From: an uncultured Flavobacteriales bacterium
Lineage (GTDB): Bacteria; Bacteroidota; Bacteroidia; Flavobacteriales_D; Crocinitomicaceae
DNA length: 64,000 nt
Reading direction: 5' to 3'
Assembly (NCBI GenBank): GCA_943789205.1
Contig: CALSTG010000001.1
Coordinates: 1,168,435-1,232,434, forward strand
Shown: positions 1-9,778 of the stretch, piece after piece
How positions within the stretch are numbered: the first letter of the stretch is position 1
Layout: every line of letters starts with the position of its first letter
Position numbers and translations under genes: made by a program
Notes under the pieces: model-generated
Databases searched by the model: none
The model's input: the letters and a program-made list of their open reading frames with translations, nothing else
Told to the model about the DNA's origin: nothing

Positions 1-1
1 T

Positions 2-691
2 ATGAAAGCTGAATTAAAGATGCTTCAGGCAGATATTGAACTATTGAAAGGCAATGTTTGGGACGCTTCTTTGTTGTACATGCAGATTAGTGAAGATTTC
101 AATTATGAAACGATTGGCAACCGCGCAAAATTTAAAAGTGCTCGGATTTTTTATTACGAGGGAGAGTTTGATTTTGCCCAATCTCAATTAGATGTTTTAA
201 AGCAGTCCACCTCAAAATTATTAGCGAACGACGCCTTAGAGCTTTCAATAATGATTACGGATAACTATGGACTTGATTCAAATTATATTGCGATGGCTTG
301 GTTTTCAAAAGCGGATTTATTTGTAGAGCAATTGCAATTTGTAGACGCCTTCGTGCTATTTGATAGTATTCAAGAGAACTACCCTTTTCATTCCTTAGCA
401 GATGAGATATTATATAAAAGAGCGCGTGCAATGGAGCTTCAAGGAGATTGGAATAAAGCCCTTGGTTATTATGAGGACATTGTAAAATTTCATGAAAATG
501 ACATTTTAGCAGACAATGCCATATTCAAATCTGCTGAATTGTTAGAAGAGAAGCTTGGAGATGAAAACGCAGCTATTGAGCGTTATAAACAATTGCTATT
601 AAAACATCCTGGAAGCTTGTATGCACATGAAACAAGAAAGCGCATTAGACGTCTTCGTGGTGAGGATATAAAGATAGAAGTAGAGTTTTAG
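2..691 (+). CDS. TPR-repeat protein, C-terminal part (5' truncated by window)
   Basis: The 229 visible residues are a run of helical hairpins with tetratricopeptide (TPR) character, such as the pairs around residues 93-120 and 133-165, ending in a basic segment (RKRIRRLRG, about residues 214-222). Flavobacterial members of this TPR family that I know are several hundred residues long and end in the same way, so this is probably the C-terminal part of a longer protein whose start lies left of the window. The Met at position 2 is then internal. TPRs serve as protein-protein scaffolds; no specific partner can be read from the sequence. It converges on the acyl-CoA dehydrogenase gene with only two bases between the stops. 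Confidence 0.75.
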   Translation: MKAELKMLQADIELLKGNVWDASLLYMQISEDFNYETIGNRAKFKSARIFYYEGEFDFAQSQLDVLKQSTSKLLANDALELSIMITDNYGLDSNYIAMAWFSKADLFVEQLQFVDAFVLFDSIQENYPFHSLADEILYKRARAMELQGDWNKALGYYEDIVKFHENDILADNAIFKSAELLEEKLGDENAAIERYKQLLLKHPGSLYAHETRKRIRRLRGEDIKIEVEF

Positions 692-693
692 GG

Positions 694-1887
694 TTATTTT
701 GGAAGATCTCTTGTGAAAGAAGGGATCCCTGTAACGTCCATTCCAGTAATCAATAAATGAATGTCATGTGTACCTTCATAAGTTACAACCGATTCAAGGT
801 TAGCCATGTGCCTCATCATTGAATATTCACTTGTGATACCCATTCCTCCATGTATCTGTCTTGCTTCTCTTGCTATATTTAAGGCAATTTCAACATTGTT
901 TCTTTTCGCCATTGAAATTTGGCTTGTTGTGGCTTTTCCTTCATTTCTAAGTTGCCCAAGGCGGAAGGTAAGTAGTTGTGCCTTTGTAATTTCAGTAATC
1001 ATTTCGGCAAGCTTTTTTTGAATCAATTGAAAGCTTCCGATAGGCACATCAAACTGCGTTCTTTCCTTAGAATATCTTAGAGCTTGGTCATAACAATCCA
1101 TGGCAGCGCCTAAAGCACCCCAAGCAATACCATATCTTGCAGAATCTAAACAACTTAATGGAGCACCTAAACCAGATCTTCCAGGTAAAATATTTGATTT
1201 TGGAATACGCACATTATCAAAAATAAGCTCCCCCGTCGAGGAAGCTCTTAAAGACAGTTTACCATGCATTTCTGGAGTCGTGAATCCATCCATACCCCTT
1301 TCCACAAGTACACCATGTATTCTTCCTGCTTCGTTTTTAGCCCAAACGACAGCAACTTCAGCAAAAGGCGCATTTGAAATCCACATTTTTGCGCCATTTA
1401 AAATAATATCGTCGCCATCCTCTTTGTAATTTGTAATCATTCCACCAGGATTCGAACCATAGTCAGGTTCCGTCAAACCGAAACAACCCAGCATTTCGCC
1501 CGAGGCAAGTTTTGGTAGGAATTTTTGCTTTTGTGCTTCACTGCCATATTTCCATATAGGGTACATAACAAGTGACGATTGAACAGATGCTGTGGAACGC
1601 AGGCCGGAATCACAGCGCTCTAGCTCTTGCATTATAATACCATAAGAAATTTGATCTAGTCCAGGGCCGCCATATTCCTCTGGGATGTAGGGTCCAAAGG
1701 CACCGATTTCACCAAGGCCAGGCACTAAATGTTTTGGAAATACCGCCTTCTCATAACAATCGTCTATTATAGGAGAGACTTCTTTTTTAACCCATGCACG
1801 AGCTGCATCACGAACTAATTTATGTTCATCTGAATAAAGTTCATCTAAATCATAATAATCTGGGTGTGTATACTGATCCGTTTTCAT
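694..1887 (-). CDS. Acyl-CoA dehydrogenase, glutaryl-CoA dehydrogenase type
   Basis: This is a 397-residue flavoenzyme of the acyl-CoA dehydrogenase family. The FAD/substrate-binding stretch FGLTEPDYGSNPGGM is at about residues 136-150, the RTQFD motif at 276-280, and the C-terminal TYEGTHDIH at 369-377 supplies the catalytic Glu (residue 371). The Glu position and the RCDSGLRS and GTHDIHLLITG neighbourhoods match glutaryl-CoA dehydrogenases, which oxidise and decarboxylate glutaryl-CoA to crotonyl-CoA in lysine/tryptophan breakdown. Length is normal and the start is ATG. A TAATTTTG element on the minus strand (1909-1916) could be its -7 box, facing a similar one for the divergent gene at 1952-1959. 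Substrate is inferred from family resemblance; another acyl-CoA is possible. Confidence 0.85.
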   Translation of the reverse strand: MKTDQYTHPDYYDLDELYSDEHKLVRDAARAWVKKEVSPIIDDCYEKAVFPKHLVPGLGEIGAFGPYIPEEYGGPGLDQISYGIIMQELERCDSGLRSTASVQSSLVMYPIWKYGSEAQKQKFLPKLASGEMLGCFGLTEPDYGSNPGGMITNYKEDGDDIILNGAKMWISNAPFAEVAVVWAKNEAGRIHGVLVERGMDGFTTPEMHGKLSLRASSTGELIFDNVRIPKSNILPGRSGLGAPLSCLDSARYGIAWGALGAAMDCYDQALRYSKERTQFDVPIGSFQLIQKKLAEMITEITKAQLLTFRLGQLRNEGKATTSQISMAKRNNVEIALNIAREARQIHGGMGITSEYSMMRHMANLESVVTYEGTHDIHLLITGMDVTGIPSFTRDLPK

Positions 1888-1969
1888 GTCTTATTGTTTT
1901 AAACAGTGCAAAATTAACAAATATCTGAGGGGTTTCTTCTTATTTTCTATTTAATTTTGATGACGTTAT

Positions 1970-2647
1970 ATGTATCAATTTCAACAATTTTATTTAGCAC
2001 TCGAGCTCTTTCCAAGAGAAGTTGTTGTGAAAAACACATTATTAGCTTTAGTATTAGTTTGTTTTGGTTTTGTTGGTTTATCACGTTTGAGTTGTCCTAA
2101 TTTGTTCTCAATTGTTTATAAAAATTACTTTTCTAAAAAGGTTTATGACTCTACTTTAAATGATTCTGAGAAAATATCTCCATTTGCCAATACCCTCCTT
2201 ATTTTAAATTTAATCATAACTCTAAACGTTTGTCTCGTGTCTTTGGTTCATTCTAGTTTGAATGCTGAAATTTTAATACAAATTACTTTTACAATTTCGC
2301 TGATGTATTTATTCTTTTCATTTGTAAGCCATCGACTTGTGGCTTTTATTTTTGGCGATAAATATTTCGGAAAAACGATAGGGATGTACACCCAACAGGT
2401 ATTTAATTTTTCTGGGTTATTATTGTTAATTCTTGCTTTATTGGTTTTATTAAATGATACTTATAAAGAGGTTATTCAATATTTTGTGTTTTTCGTTCTT
2501 TTTTGTTTGCCTTTTGCTAAAGTTTTAAAGGGTGTTCAGTATGCTAAAGTAAATAATTACAGGTGGTTATATATAATTTTGTATCTTTGCACTCTCGAAA
2601 TATTGCCTTTGCTTTTGTTAGGCAGCTATTTCGTTGGTAAAATATAA
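1970..2647 (+). CDS. DUF4271 membrane protein
   Basis: The 225-residue protein has about six hydrophobic segments (around residues 24-42, 73-95, 102-120, 148-166, 170-186 and 205-222) with short polar links, so it is an inner-membrane protein. The layout and its position directly before uroporphyrinogen-III synthase match the Bacteroidota family DUF4271, whose function is unknown. The gap to the next gene is 28 bases, suggesting co-transcription with hemD. A possible -7 box, TAATTTTG, lies at 1952-1959, ten bases before the ATG. A second TATCTTTG (2582-2589) inside the gene end might start a separate hemD transcript, but no good -33 element goes with it. Confidence 0.75.
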   Translation: MYQFQQFYLALELFPREVVVKNTLLALVLVCFGFVGLSRLSCPNLFSIVYKNYFSKKVYDSTLNDSEKISPFANTLLILNLIITLNVCLVSLVHSSLNAEILIQITFTISLMYLFFSFVSHRLVAFIFGDKYFGKTIGMYTQQVFNFSGLLLLILALLVLLNDTYKEVIQYFVFFVLFCLPFAKVLKGVQYAKVNNYRWLYIILYLCTLEILPLLLLGSYFVGKI

Positions 2648-2675
2648 TTATTGAACCCTTGATAAAACAATAGTT

Positions 2676-3419
2676 TTGGCCATTAAAACAATCCTTGTCT
2701 CACAACCAAAGCCAGAGAATGATCGCTCCCCATATTTTGATATGGCTGAAAAACACGGTCTTAAAATCGACTTCCGTCCTTTTATTAAAGTGGAAGGTGT
2801 AACTGCAAGTGAATTTAGAAATCAACGAATCAATTTGGCAGATTATACGGCAGTATTATTAACATCGAAAGTTGCAGCAGATCATTTTTTTCGCATTGCA
2901 GATGAAACTCGATTTGAAGTTCCAGATAGCATGAAGTATTTTTGTATTTCTGAAGCTGTTGCGTTGTATCTTCAAAAATATGTGGCATACAGGAAAAGAA
3001 AAATATTTTTCGGCAAGCAAAGAATACATGATTTGATGGATGTGCTAAAAAAACACAAATCAGAGAAAATACTTTTACCTTGCACTGATATCCTAAGGGA
3101 TGTTATTCCAAATACATTATCTGAAAACAATGTTAAATTTAACAAGGCCGTTTTATATAGAACTGTAGCTGCTGATCTTTCTGATCTTGAAAATGTCTTT
3201 TATGATATTCTTGTTTTCTTTAGCCCCGGAGGAATAGAATCCTTGTTTAAAAACTTTCCGGATTTTAAACAAAATAAAACTCTTATTGCTGCATTTGGCG
3301 CGACGACTGCAACTGCAGCCTTAAAGAATGGATTGGAGCCCAACATTCGTGCACCACACCCAAAAGCACCTTCAATGGTTGGAGCCATTGAACACTTCAT
3401 AAAAAGTATCGAGAAGTAA
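2676..3419 (+). CDS. hemD: Uroporphyrinogen-III synthase
   Basis: HemD closes and rearranges hydroxymethylbilane to uroporphyrinogen III in heme/siroheme synthesis. The 247-residue protein has the typical two-lobed HemD layout: an N-terminal strand ILVSQPKPE (about residues 6-14), a LLTSKVAADHFF stretch near 61-72, and a late FFSPGGIESLF (about 182-192) followed by AAFGATTATAALKNGLEPNI, the usual HemD C-lobe pattern. The start codon is TTG at 2676; a stop lies just upstream in frame and no ATG is available near the conserved N-terminus, so TTG is chosen. It follows the DUF4271 gene as in other Bacteroidota. Confidence 0.85.
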   Translation: MAIKTILVSQPKPENDRSPYFDMAEKHGLKIDFRPFIKVEGVTASEFRNQRINLADYTAVLLTSKVAADHFFRIADETRFEVPDSMKYFCISEAVALYLQKYVAYRKRKIFFGKQRIHDLMDVLKKHKSEKILLPCTDILRDVIPNTLSENNVKFNKAVLYRTVAADLSDLENVFYDILVFFSPGGIESLFKNFPDFKQNKTLIAAFGATTATAALKNGLEPNIRAPHPKAPSMVGAIEHFIKSIEK

Positions 3420-3591
3420 TACCTCTTAGCGTCCTTGGTTTTAACGCAGAGTTTCACTCTTTCTAATTACTGCTATCACTGCAATTTGTTGAGGTTTCAA
3501 GATGCTAAATTGTTTGTATTCACAATAGCGATTAAAATTTCGTAATATCATATTAATGTCTTAAATTTACAATACTAAAAAAATCAAAAAC

Positions 3592-5103
3592 ATGAAAAAA
3601 CTTTTACTTTCAGCATTGGTTTGTTCTGCATTATTTGCAAACAACACTCATGCGCAACTTCCTGACGGAAGCGTTGCTCCAGACTTTACTGTAACAGACA
3701 TCAACGGAACAGAGCACAATTTATACACTTACCTAGATCAAGGTTACTCGGTTGTTATGGACGTGAGTGCGACTTGGTGTGGACCATGTTGGGGTTACCA
3801 CCAATCAGGTGCTTTAGAGGATCTATATGTAAATCACGGACCAGCTGGATTTCCTGGCGTTTCTGCAAATACCACTGACGATGTAATGGTGTTGTGGTTT
3901 GAAGGTGATGGAAGTACAACTCAAGCAGATCTTGAAGGTACAGGTGGAAATACTCAAGGAAATTGGTTGGCAGGAACTGCTTTCCCAATTATCGATGACG
4001 CTTCCCAAAACGGACCTTACGCGATTGGATATTTCCCAACAATTTATACAATTTGTCCAAACAGAAGCATAACTGAATCAGGACAAGCTTCTGCAGCTCA
4101 GCACTACGCTGGTATTGGAAATTGCCCGCAGCAAGCTGAAGGAACTGACGCAGGTATCATTGGTTACAATGGTGATGTAGGTCTATGTGGAGCAGCAGAT
4201 GTTCCTGTGACTGTGGACGTGCAAAACATGGGTACTGATGATTTGACTTCTGCTGAAATTATGGTTTATGACGGTGCAACACTGTTATCAACTACCAATT
4301 GGACTGGAAATTTAGTAACATGGGCTTCCGAAACAGTTGATTGTGGAACCGTTTCTGTAACTGATGCAACTACGCTTGATATTGTAATAAATGCGTCAAA
4401 TGATTCTGAGGCATCAAACAATACAATTCAAAAAGTTATTGCATTAGCTCCTCTATCTTCTTTAGATGTCACAGTTAATATATTTACTGACTTCTATGCA
4501 GTTGAAACTTCTTGGGCGATTAAAAACGCAGCTGGAACAACGGTAGCATCTGCAGGTCCTTATACTGCAGGAACTGAGGACAACTTCGGTGGCGGTGGTC
4601 CAGATGCAAACACGACAATGACGCATCAAGTTTCTTTACCAGCAGGAGAAGATTGTTATTCTTTTGAATTGTATGATTCATATGGTGATGGTATGCAATA
4701 TGGTGATGCAACTAGCCCAAGTGGAGAGTTTGGCTTTGAAATCGTTTCTAATGGAACTGCAATAACAAGTGTAGCTGTTGGAGACTTTGGAGAATTGTCT
4801 GTTTCTGATGCAGCGCTTAGAACTGATGCAGGTTCAGGTATTGCTGACTTAGGATTAGCAAATATTAATGTATATCCAAATCCAGCTTCAGACGTAGTAA
4901 ATATTTCTATGGAGAATGTTACTGCTGACGCAATGGTTTCTATCATGGACCTTCAAGGAAGAGTTCTTGCTTCTCAAGTTGCTTCAAGCAATAATGGTAT
5001 GCAAGTAATTACTTTTGCTACTGAAGGATTCGCAAAAGGAACATATGTTGTTTCTGTTAATGTTAATGGATTGACATCAAACACAAATGTTGTAATCAAG
5101 TAA
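3592..5103 (+). CDS. Secreted redoxin-domain protein with T9SS sorting domain
   Basis: This 503-residue secreted protein starts with a signal peptide (residues 1-21, ending THA). A thioredoxin-like redoxin domain follows, with DFTVTDINGT (31-40) and the redox-active CGPC at residues 63-66, preceded by SATW. The middle is a beta-rich region with no family I can name, containing a DSYGDGM segment near 362-368. The last about 75 residues (NINVYPNPAS... to GTYVVSVN) are a T9SS type A sorting domain, so the protein is exported across the outer membrane and probably surface-attached or released. The CGPC pair suggests extracellular disulfide or peroxide chemistry, which is inferred. A strong terminator follows directly. 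Confidence 0.85.
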   Translation: MKKLLLSALVCSALFANNTHAQLPDGSVAPDFTVTDINGTEHNLYTYLDQGYSVVMDVSATWCGPCWGYHQSGALEDLYVNHGPAGFPGVSANTTDDVMVLWFEGDGSTTQADLEGTGGNTQGNWLAGTAFPIIDDASQNGPYAIGYFPTIYTICPNRSITESGQASAAQHYAGIGNCPQQAEGTDAGIIGYNGDVGLCGAADVPVTVDVQNMGTDDLTSAEIMVYDGATLLSTTNWTGNLVTWASETVDCGTVSVTDATTLDIVINASNDSEASNNTIQKVIALAPLSSLDVTVNIFTDFYAVETSWAIKNAAGTTVASAGPYTAGTEDNFGGGGPDANTTMTHQVSLPAGEDCYSFELYDSYGDGMQYGDATSPSGEFGFEIVSNGTAITSVAVGDFGELSVSDAALRTDAGSGIADLGLANINVYPNPASDVVNISMENVTADAMVSIMDLQGRVLASQVASSNNGMQVITFATEGFAKGTYVVSVNVNGLTSNTNVVIK

Positions 5104-5124
5104 TTACAACTTTAGAAAATATGA

Positions 5125-5147
5125 GGGCGCTTCGGCGCCCTTTTTTT
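5125..5147 (+). terminator. Rho-independent terminator after the secreted redoxin gene
   Basis: A perfect six-base-pair GC stem (GGGCGC at 5125-5130 with GCGCCC at 5135-5140) closes a TTCG tetraloop and is followed by seven T residues. It begins 21 bases after the upstream stop codon. Confidence 0.93.
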
Positions 5148-5260
5148 ATGCCTAATAAATAAAAGTGATTGTTTGTGTTACAATTTGTTAATAAGGGCAT
5201 AGTCCGCAGTATAAAAGTTTCAAATGTTTTATATTGCAGAAAACATTTAAAAAATAAAAA

Positions 5261-6013
5261 ATGCGAAACAACAAACCTTTAATGCTAATAGTATTTCTTT
5301 TAATCACACAAATCTTTTTTGCACAAACTAAAGAAGAAATCATAGCGAACTATATTGATAACACTGGAGGTGCAGAGGCATGGAATAAACTTCAAGGAAT
5401 TAAAATGACAGCAAAAGTTTCTCAAGGTGGAATGGATATTCCTATTGAGATGGTTCAATTGAAAGATGGAAGACAAATGACTATTGTTACTTTTCAAGGG
5501 AAAGAAATAAAACAAGGCGTATATGATGGGACGCGTTTGTGGTCTCATAATTTCATGACAATGGAAGCCGAAGAAAGTGATGCAGAAGCAACTGCAAATT
5601 TTAAACTAGAGTCAAATGACTTTCCAAACCCTTTCCTGAACTATGAAAAAAAAGGTTATACCGTAGAATTAATGGGTAAAGAAACTATTCAAGGCGCTGA
5701 GACCTTTAAGATAAAATTGGTTCAAGAGCCTAAAATGGTAGATGGTCAAAAAGAAGAATCTGTTTCTTATTACTTTTTCGATACAGAAAACTTTGTACCT
5801 ATAGCAATGCAAAGCGAGATACAATCTGGACCGGCAAAAGGGGTTATTGCAGAAACATCTTTTAGTGATTATCAAGAGGTGGATGGTTTATATTTCCCAT
5901 TCTCTATGTCTCAAGGAGAAAAAGACAAACCAGGACAACCCATAACATTTACATCAATTGTGGTAAACCCTGAGGTTGAAGACGCAGCATTTGCTTTTCC
6001 AGATAAAAAATAA
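5261..6013 (+). CDS. LolA-like outer-membrane lipoprotein-sorting family protein
   Basis: The 250-residue protein has a clear signal peptide (about residues 1-21, ending FFAQ). What follows resembles the LolA/LolB-like half-barrel proteins annotated in Bacteroidota as outer membrane lipoprotein-sorting proteins: an N-terminal helix (EEIIANYIDNTGG), repeated beta strands, a YYFFDTENFVPIAM strand, and a late SDYQEVDGLYFPF strand typical of the fold. It has no lipobox, so it is probably periplasmic. The gene is 25 bases upstream of the BNR-repeat protein and likely in one transcript with it. The family assignment rests on fold pattern; a direct role in lipoprotein transport is not shown. Confidence 0.7.
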   Translation: MRNNKPLMLIVFLLITQIFFAQTKEEIIANYIDNTGGAEAWNKLQGIKMTAKVSQGGMDIPIEMVQLKDGRQMTIVTFQGKEIKQGVYDGTRLWSHNFMTMEAEESDAEATANFKLESNDFPNPFLNYEKKGYTVELMGKETIQGAETFKIKLVQEPKMVDGQKEESVSYYFFDTENFVPIAMQSEIQSGPAKGVIAETSFSDYQEVDGLYFPFSMSQGEKDKPGQPITFTSIVVNPEVEDAAFAFPDKK

Positions 6014-6038
6014 TTTCTAAACCTATTAATCATCTAAA

Positions 6039-9000
6039 ATGAAAAAACTTAGCTCTTATGCTTTGTGGCTATGTATGGCCACGAGTTTATACTCGTATGC
6101 TCAAGAGACAACTGTTGTCGACGGCTCATCTATTTTTGGTGACTTATCCGCTCGACAAATTGGTCCAGCACTAATGAGTGGCCGTGTTAACGATCTAGAG
6201 ATTCATCCAAGTAATAATAAAATCGTATACCTTGGCGCAGGCGGAGGTGGTGTTTGGAAATCAAATGATGGTGGCGCAACTTTTATTCCAATCTTTGACG
6301 ACTATATTCAGTCTATTGGAACCATAACTCTTGATCCGAACGACCCTGATAAAACCATTTATGTTGGAACAGGTGAAACCTGGACACGAAACAGCGTTTC
6401 ATATGGCAATGGTCTTTATAAGACCACAGACGGAGGTTCAAACTGGGAAAAAATTGGACTTGAAAATTCAGAACGCATTGCAAGTATTGTTGTGAACCCA
6501 GATAACTCAAATGAGATTTATGTTGCGGCTATGGGTGCGTTATGGGGAGACAATGAAGAAAGAGGCGTTTTTAAATCAACGGACGGTGGTCTGACTTGGG
6601 AAAAGGTTTTATATGTCAATCAAAGAACAGGTTGTGCAGATTTATTAATGGACCCAAGAAACCCTTCTGTGCTTTACGCTTCTATGTGGGAGTTTAGAAG
6701 AACGGGTTGGTCTTTTGACTCAGGCGGTGAAAACAGTGCCTTGTATAAGTCCATTGATGGCGGTAAAACATGGGATAAGATTCATAATGGGTTTCCTGAA
6801 GGAAAACTTGGACGAATGGGTATTGCGATTGCGAAAAGTAACCCGGACGTTCTTTATACAGTTATTGAAGCAGAACAAAAAAAAGACAAAGGCTTGTACA
6901 GAAGTAAAGATCTTGGTGCTTCATGGGAGCAAATGAACAATGACTTTGAAATTACAGTGCGACCTTTTTATTTTTCAAGACTCGTTGTAGATCCAAGAAA
7001 CGAAAATGTGATCTACAAAGGCGGTTTAAGAGGCTCTGTTTCAAAAGACGGAGGCAAGACCTTCAAAGGGCTTGGAAATATGCATAGTGATGTTCATGAC
7101 ATGGTATTTTCGAACATCCATTCAGATATTATGTTTTTTGCGACCGACGGAGGGGTTTACCGAAGCTGGAATGGTGGGACGACATGCGAGATTGTAGAGA
7201 ACCTTCCGCTCTCCCAGTTCTATCAGATTAGTGTGGATAATGCCACGCCATATAATATTTATGGAGGACTTCAGGACAATGGTTCTTGGTATGGGCCTTC
7301 TGCCTCACCAGGAGGAATTCAAGCAAGGGACTGGAATTCTGTTGGTGTAGGAGATGGTTTCAGAGTATTAAAGCATCACACAAAAAATATTATTTATTCA
7401 GAAATGCAAGGCGCTGAGAATGTTTGGCGTATAGATCAAGATAATAAGCAGGTAAAAACCATACAGCCCCTCCCAGTAGAAGGACATGATAAATTGAGAT
7501 TCAATTGGAATGCACCAATGGCTTTGAGCACATTGGCACCAGATAGAATTTATATGGGCAGCCAGTTCCTCCATAAATCAGACAACATGGGTGCTTCTTG
7601 GCAAATTATATCTCCAGATCTAACTACCAATGACCCTGCTAAGCAGGATCAAGACAACTCTGGTGGCTTGTCTAAAGATAATTCGGGTGCAGAAAACCAC
7701 ACGACAATTTTCACTATTGCAGAATCGGACCTTGATGAAAATATTATTTGGGTTGGAACAGATGATGGAAACGTTCAGGTTACGCAAGATGGTGGAAAAA
7801 CATGGAGCAATACGGTCGCAAACATCCCTGGTCTGCCCGCAAACACATGGTGCTACCATATTGAATTAAGTACCTTAGAAAGGGGAACTGCATATGCAGT
7901 TTTTGATGGCCACACCGCCAATGATAAAACACCTTATGCTTATAAAACGTCTGACTTTGGAAAGACCTGGAAAAGTATCATTACTGGTGGTGTTGAAGGC
8001 GTGGTAAGAAACATTCAGGTAGATTATGAAAATCCGAATTTATTGTTTTTAGGCACAGAGCTTGGTCTATATATCACTACGGATGGAGGTACTCAATGGT
8101 ATAAGTTCACCAACAATGTACCTGCTGTTGCTATTCATTTTATTGCCCTTCAAAAACAAACAAATGATTTGGTTTTAGGAACCCACGGTAGAGGCGTAAT
8201 TATTATTGATGATATTTCTCCGCTTCGCGAATTATCAGCAGATAATATGCAGAAGAAGCTTCATTTTTTCAATGCAAAGCCCACGGTAATTAATGAAGAA
8301 GCAAGTTTTTCGGGATCCTTTGGTGCTGAAACACAATTTGTGGGTTACAATGAGACAACAGCCGCACAAATAAAGTACCACCTCAAAAAGCGTCATACTT
8401 TTGGAAAGATGAGTATGGTCATTTTAAATGTAAAGGGAGATACCATTTCTGAGCTTGGCCCCGGAAAGACGAAAGGAATCAATATTGTAAATTGGAATTA
8501 TACCATGAAGCAACCTAAAGTTGCGAAAGGAAAAACATTTTCTTTTGGCGGTTTCACTACGCCAACACTTCCAGCAGGGGAATATACCGTGCGTATTACA
8601 AAAGGGAAAGATGTTTTTGAGCACCCGCTTGTACTTGTTTACGACCCCAAAAGTATTATTTCCGTAAATGATCGGAACAGCAAACGAGAAGCGGTCATGG
8701 ACATGTACAACATGATTGAGTCTTTAGCTTATGATGTTTATTGTGTCGACGCGTACCTAACTTATGCCAAGGATAAAAAGAGTAAAAAACTGATTTCAAA
8801 GCTAGATGCGCTGAAAGAGACCATGGTGATTACATCCGGGGATAACTATGTAGGGGCTTCAGAACCACAGCTAAGAGAGAAAATGACTAACCTTTTCCAG
8901 CGCGTTGAAAGTAACCCAGGGGCACCGACAACAAATGAGCTTGAAAGCTGGTTGCAAATTAAAAAGCGTTATAACACGACAAGGGAAACGCTTAGTAAAA

Positions 9001-9068
9001 TTGAGAAGAAATATAAATTAGGAAAGGAACTTTCATTAAAAACGAAAGAACAATACCTTAAAAAGTAA
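6039..9068 (+). CDS. Large secreted BNR/sortilin-like beta-propeller protein
   Basis: The 1009-residue protein carries a signal peptide (about residues 1-21, ending SYAQ). At least nine Asp-box (BNR) motifs follow, for example SNDGGATF, TTDGGSNW, STDGGLTW, SIDGGKTW, SKDGGKTF, TQDGGKTW and TTDGGTQW, spread from about residue 75 to 690, which implies one or two beta-propellers of the WD40/YVTN/BNR-like (VPS10/sortilin-type) family. The last about 300 residues form a non-propeller beta domain and a helical, lysine-rich end. No T9SS tail is visible, so it may stay in the periplasm or outer membrane. Relatives are often called glycosyl hydrolases, but I see no catalytic signature. A terminator follows. 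Confidence 0.8.
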   Translation: MKKLSSYALWLCMATSLYSYAQETTVVDGSSIFGDLSARQIGPALMSGRVNDLEIHPSNNKIVYLGAGGGGVWKSNDGGATFIPIFDDYIQSIGTITLDPNDPDKTIYVGTGETWTRNSVSYGNGLYKTTDGGSNWEKIGLENSERIASIVVNPDNSNEIYVAAMGALWGDNEERGVFKSTDGGLTWEKVLYVNQRTGCADLLMDPRNPSVLYASMWEFRRTGWSFDSGGENSALYKSIDGGKTWDKIHNGFPEGKLGRMGIAIAKSNPDVLYTVIEAEQKKDKGLYRSKDLGASWEQMNNDFEITVRPFYFSRLVVDPRNENVIYKGGLRGSVSKDGGKTFKGLGNMHSDVHDMVFSNIHSDIMFFATDGGVYRSWNGGTTCEIVENLPLSQFYQISVDNATPYNIYGGLQDNGSWYGPSASPGGIQARDWNSVGVGDGFRVLKHHTKNIIYSEMQGAENVWRIDQDNKQVKTIQPLPVEGHDKLRFNWNAPMALSTLAPDRIYMGSQFLHKSDNMGASWQIISPDLTTNDPAKQDQDNSGGLSKDNSGAENHTTIFTIAESDLDENIIWVGTDDGNVQVTQDGGKTWSNTVANIPGLPANTWCYHIELSTLERGTAYAVFDGHTANDKTPYAYKTSDFGKTWKSIITGGVEGVVRNIQVDYENPNLLFLGTELGLYITTDGGTQWYKFTNNVPAVAIHFIALQKQTNDLVLGTHGRGVIIIDDISPLRELSADNMQKKLHFFNAKPTVINEEASFSGSFGAETQFVGYNETTAAQIKYHLKKRHTFGKMSMVILNVKGDTISELGPGKTKGINIVNWNYTMKQPKVAKGKTFSFGGFTTPTLPAGEYTVRITKGKDVFEHPLVLVYDPKSIISVNDRNSKREAVMDMYNMIESLAYDVYCVDAYLTYAKDKKSKKLISKLDALKETMVITSGDNYVGASEPQLREKMTNLFQRVESNPGAPTTNELESWLQIKKRYNTTRETLSKIEKKYKLGKELSLKTKEQYLKK

Positions 9069-9093
9069 GAAGTAGATTACAACTTTAACTACA

Positions 9094-9119
9094 AGCCCTC
9101 GAAACCGAGGGCTTTTTTT
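9094..9119 (+). terminator. Rho-independent terminator after the BNR protein
   Basis: A perfect eight-base-pair stem (AGCCCTCG at 9094-9101, CGAGGGCT at 9106-9113) with an AAAC loop is followed by a run of seven T residues (9113-9119). It lies 25 bases after the upstream stop. Confidence 0.93.
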
Positions 9120-9206
9120 AGGCTTTGTTTTTTGGGAGTGGGTAGTTGGTCATAACGTTATAGCTAAACTACGTTTTAATGCAGTTTAGGTTTTGTTAAG
9201 ATCTCA

Positions 9207-9746
9207 TTATTCCATTTTATTTTGGGCCTCTTGTAATAATGAAGATAATTTTGGGAAGTCTTTTTGTTCCATAAAGACATATGATTTGCCATCAAACTTC
9301 TCCAATTTTAAATATGGTTTCCAATCGTCTTTACTCCAATAACAACCGGCTTCGAACCCACCTCTGCTTTTATAGGATACCTCCGTGTAATTATTTGGAG
9401 TTGAAAAAAATACATTTTCCTGCATCATTTTGATAGAATTGATTAACCCTTTAACTTCATCTGAATCTAAAGTTGCAATTTTTGTGTCACTTGAATAACT
9501 GCTAGCAGTCTCCATTTCAAATCGAACTGAACTTATCGTTTCATTTGAAATAAGATCAGTGTAGTGGACTACTTTTATTTCTGCTTTATTAATAATTCCA
9601 ATATCAATAAATTCTTTTTTTATTAAAAGACCAGCTTTAGCAGAGAATTTTTCCGCATTACTGATTGATTTCATATCCTCATTTATTTGTGAAAACGAAC
9701 TTTTCGCAATAAATATTAAAGTTAAGGCAATAACAAAGTGTTTCAT
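9207..9746 (-). CDS. Hypothetical secreted protein
   Basis: This 179-residue protein is not a family I recognise. It has a signal peptide (about residues 1-19, ending SFSQ) and then a mixed alpha/beta sequence rich in Lys, Glu and Ser with no membrane segment, so it should be periplasmic. One Cys is present in the mature part (AGCYWSKDDW). The gene lies in an accessory patch, very AT-rich, downstream of a long imperfect inverted repeat (9779-9887) that separates it from the DUF6090 gene. No promoter match was found in the gap. Confidence 0.65.
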   Translation of the reverse strand: MKHFVIALTLIFIAKSSFSQINEDMKSISNAEKFSAKAGLLIKKEFIDIGIINKAEIKVVHYTDLISNETISSVRFEMETASSYSSDTKIATLDSDEVKGLINSIKMMQENVFFSTPNNYTEVSYKSRGGFEAGCYWSKDDWKPYLKLEKFDGKSYVFMEQKDFPKLSSLLQEAQNKME

Positions 9747-9778
9747 GTTGTTTTGTTTAAGTTGATCTTTAACGGCTA

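Noticed and set aside
3420..3591. Possible tRNA or small RNA in the gap
   Set aside because: No cloverleaf, no CCA-like end and no other RNA signature; only AT-rich leader is visible.
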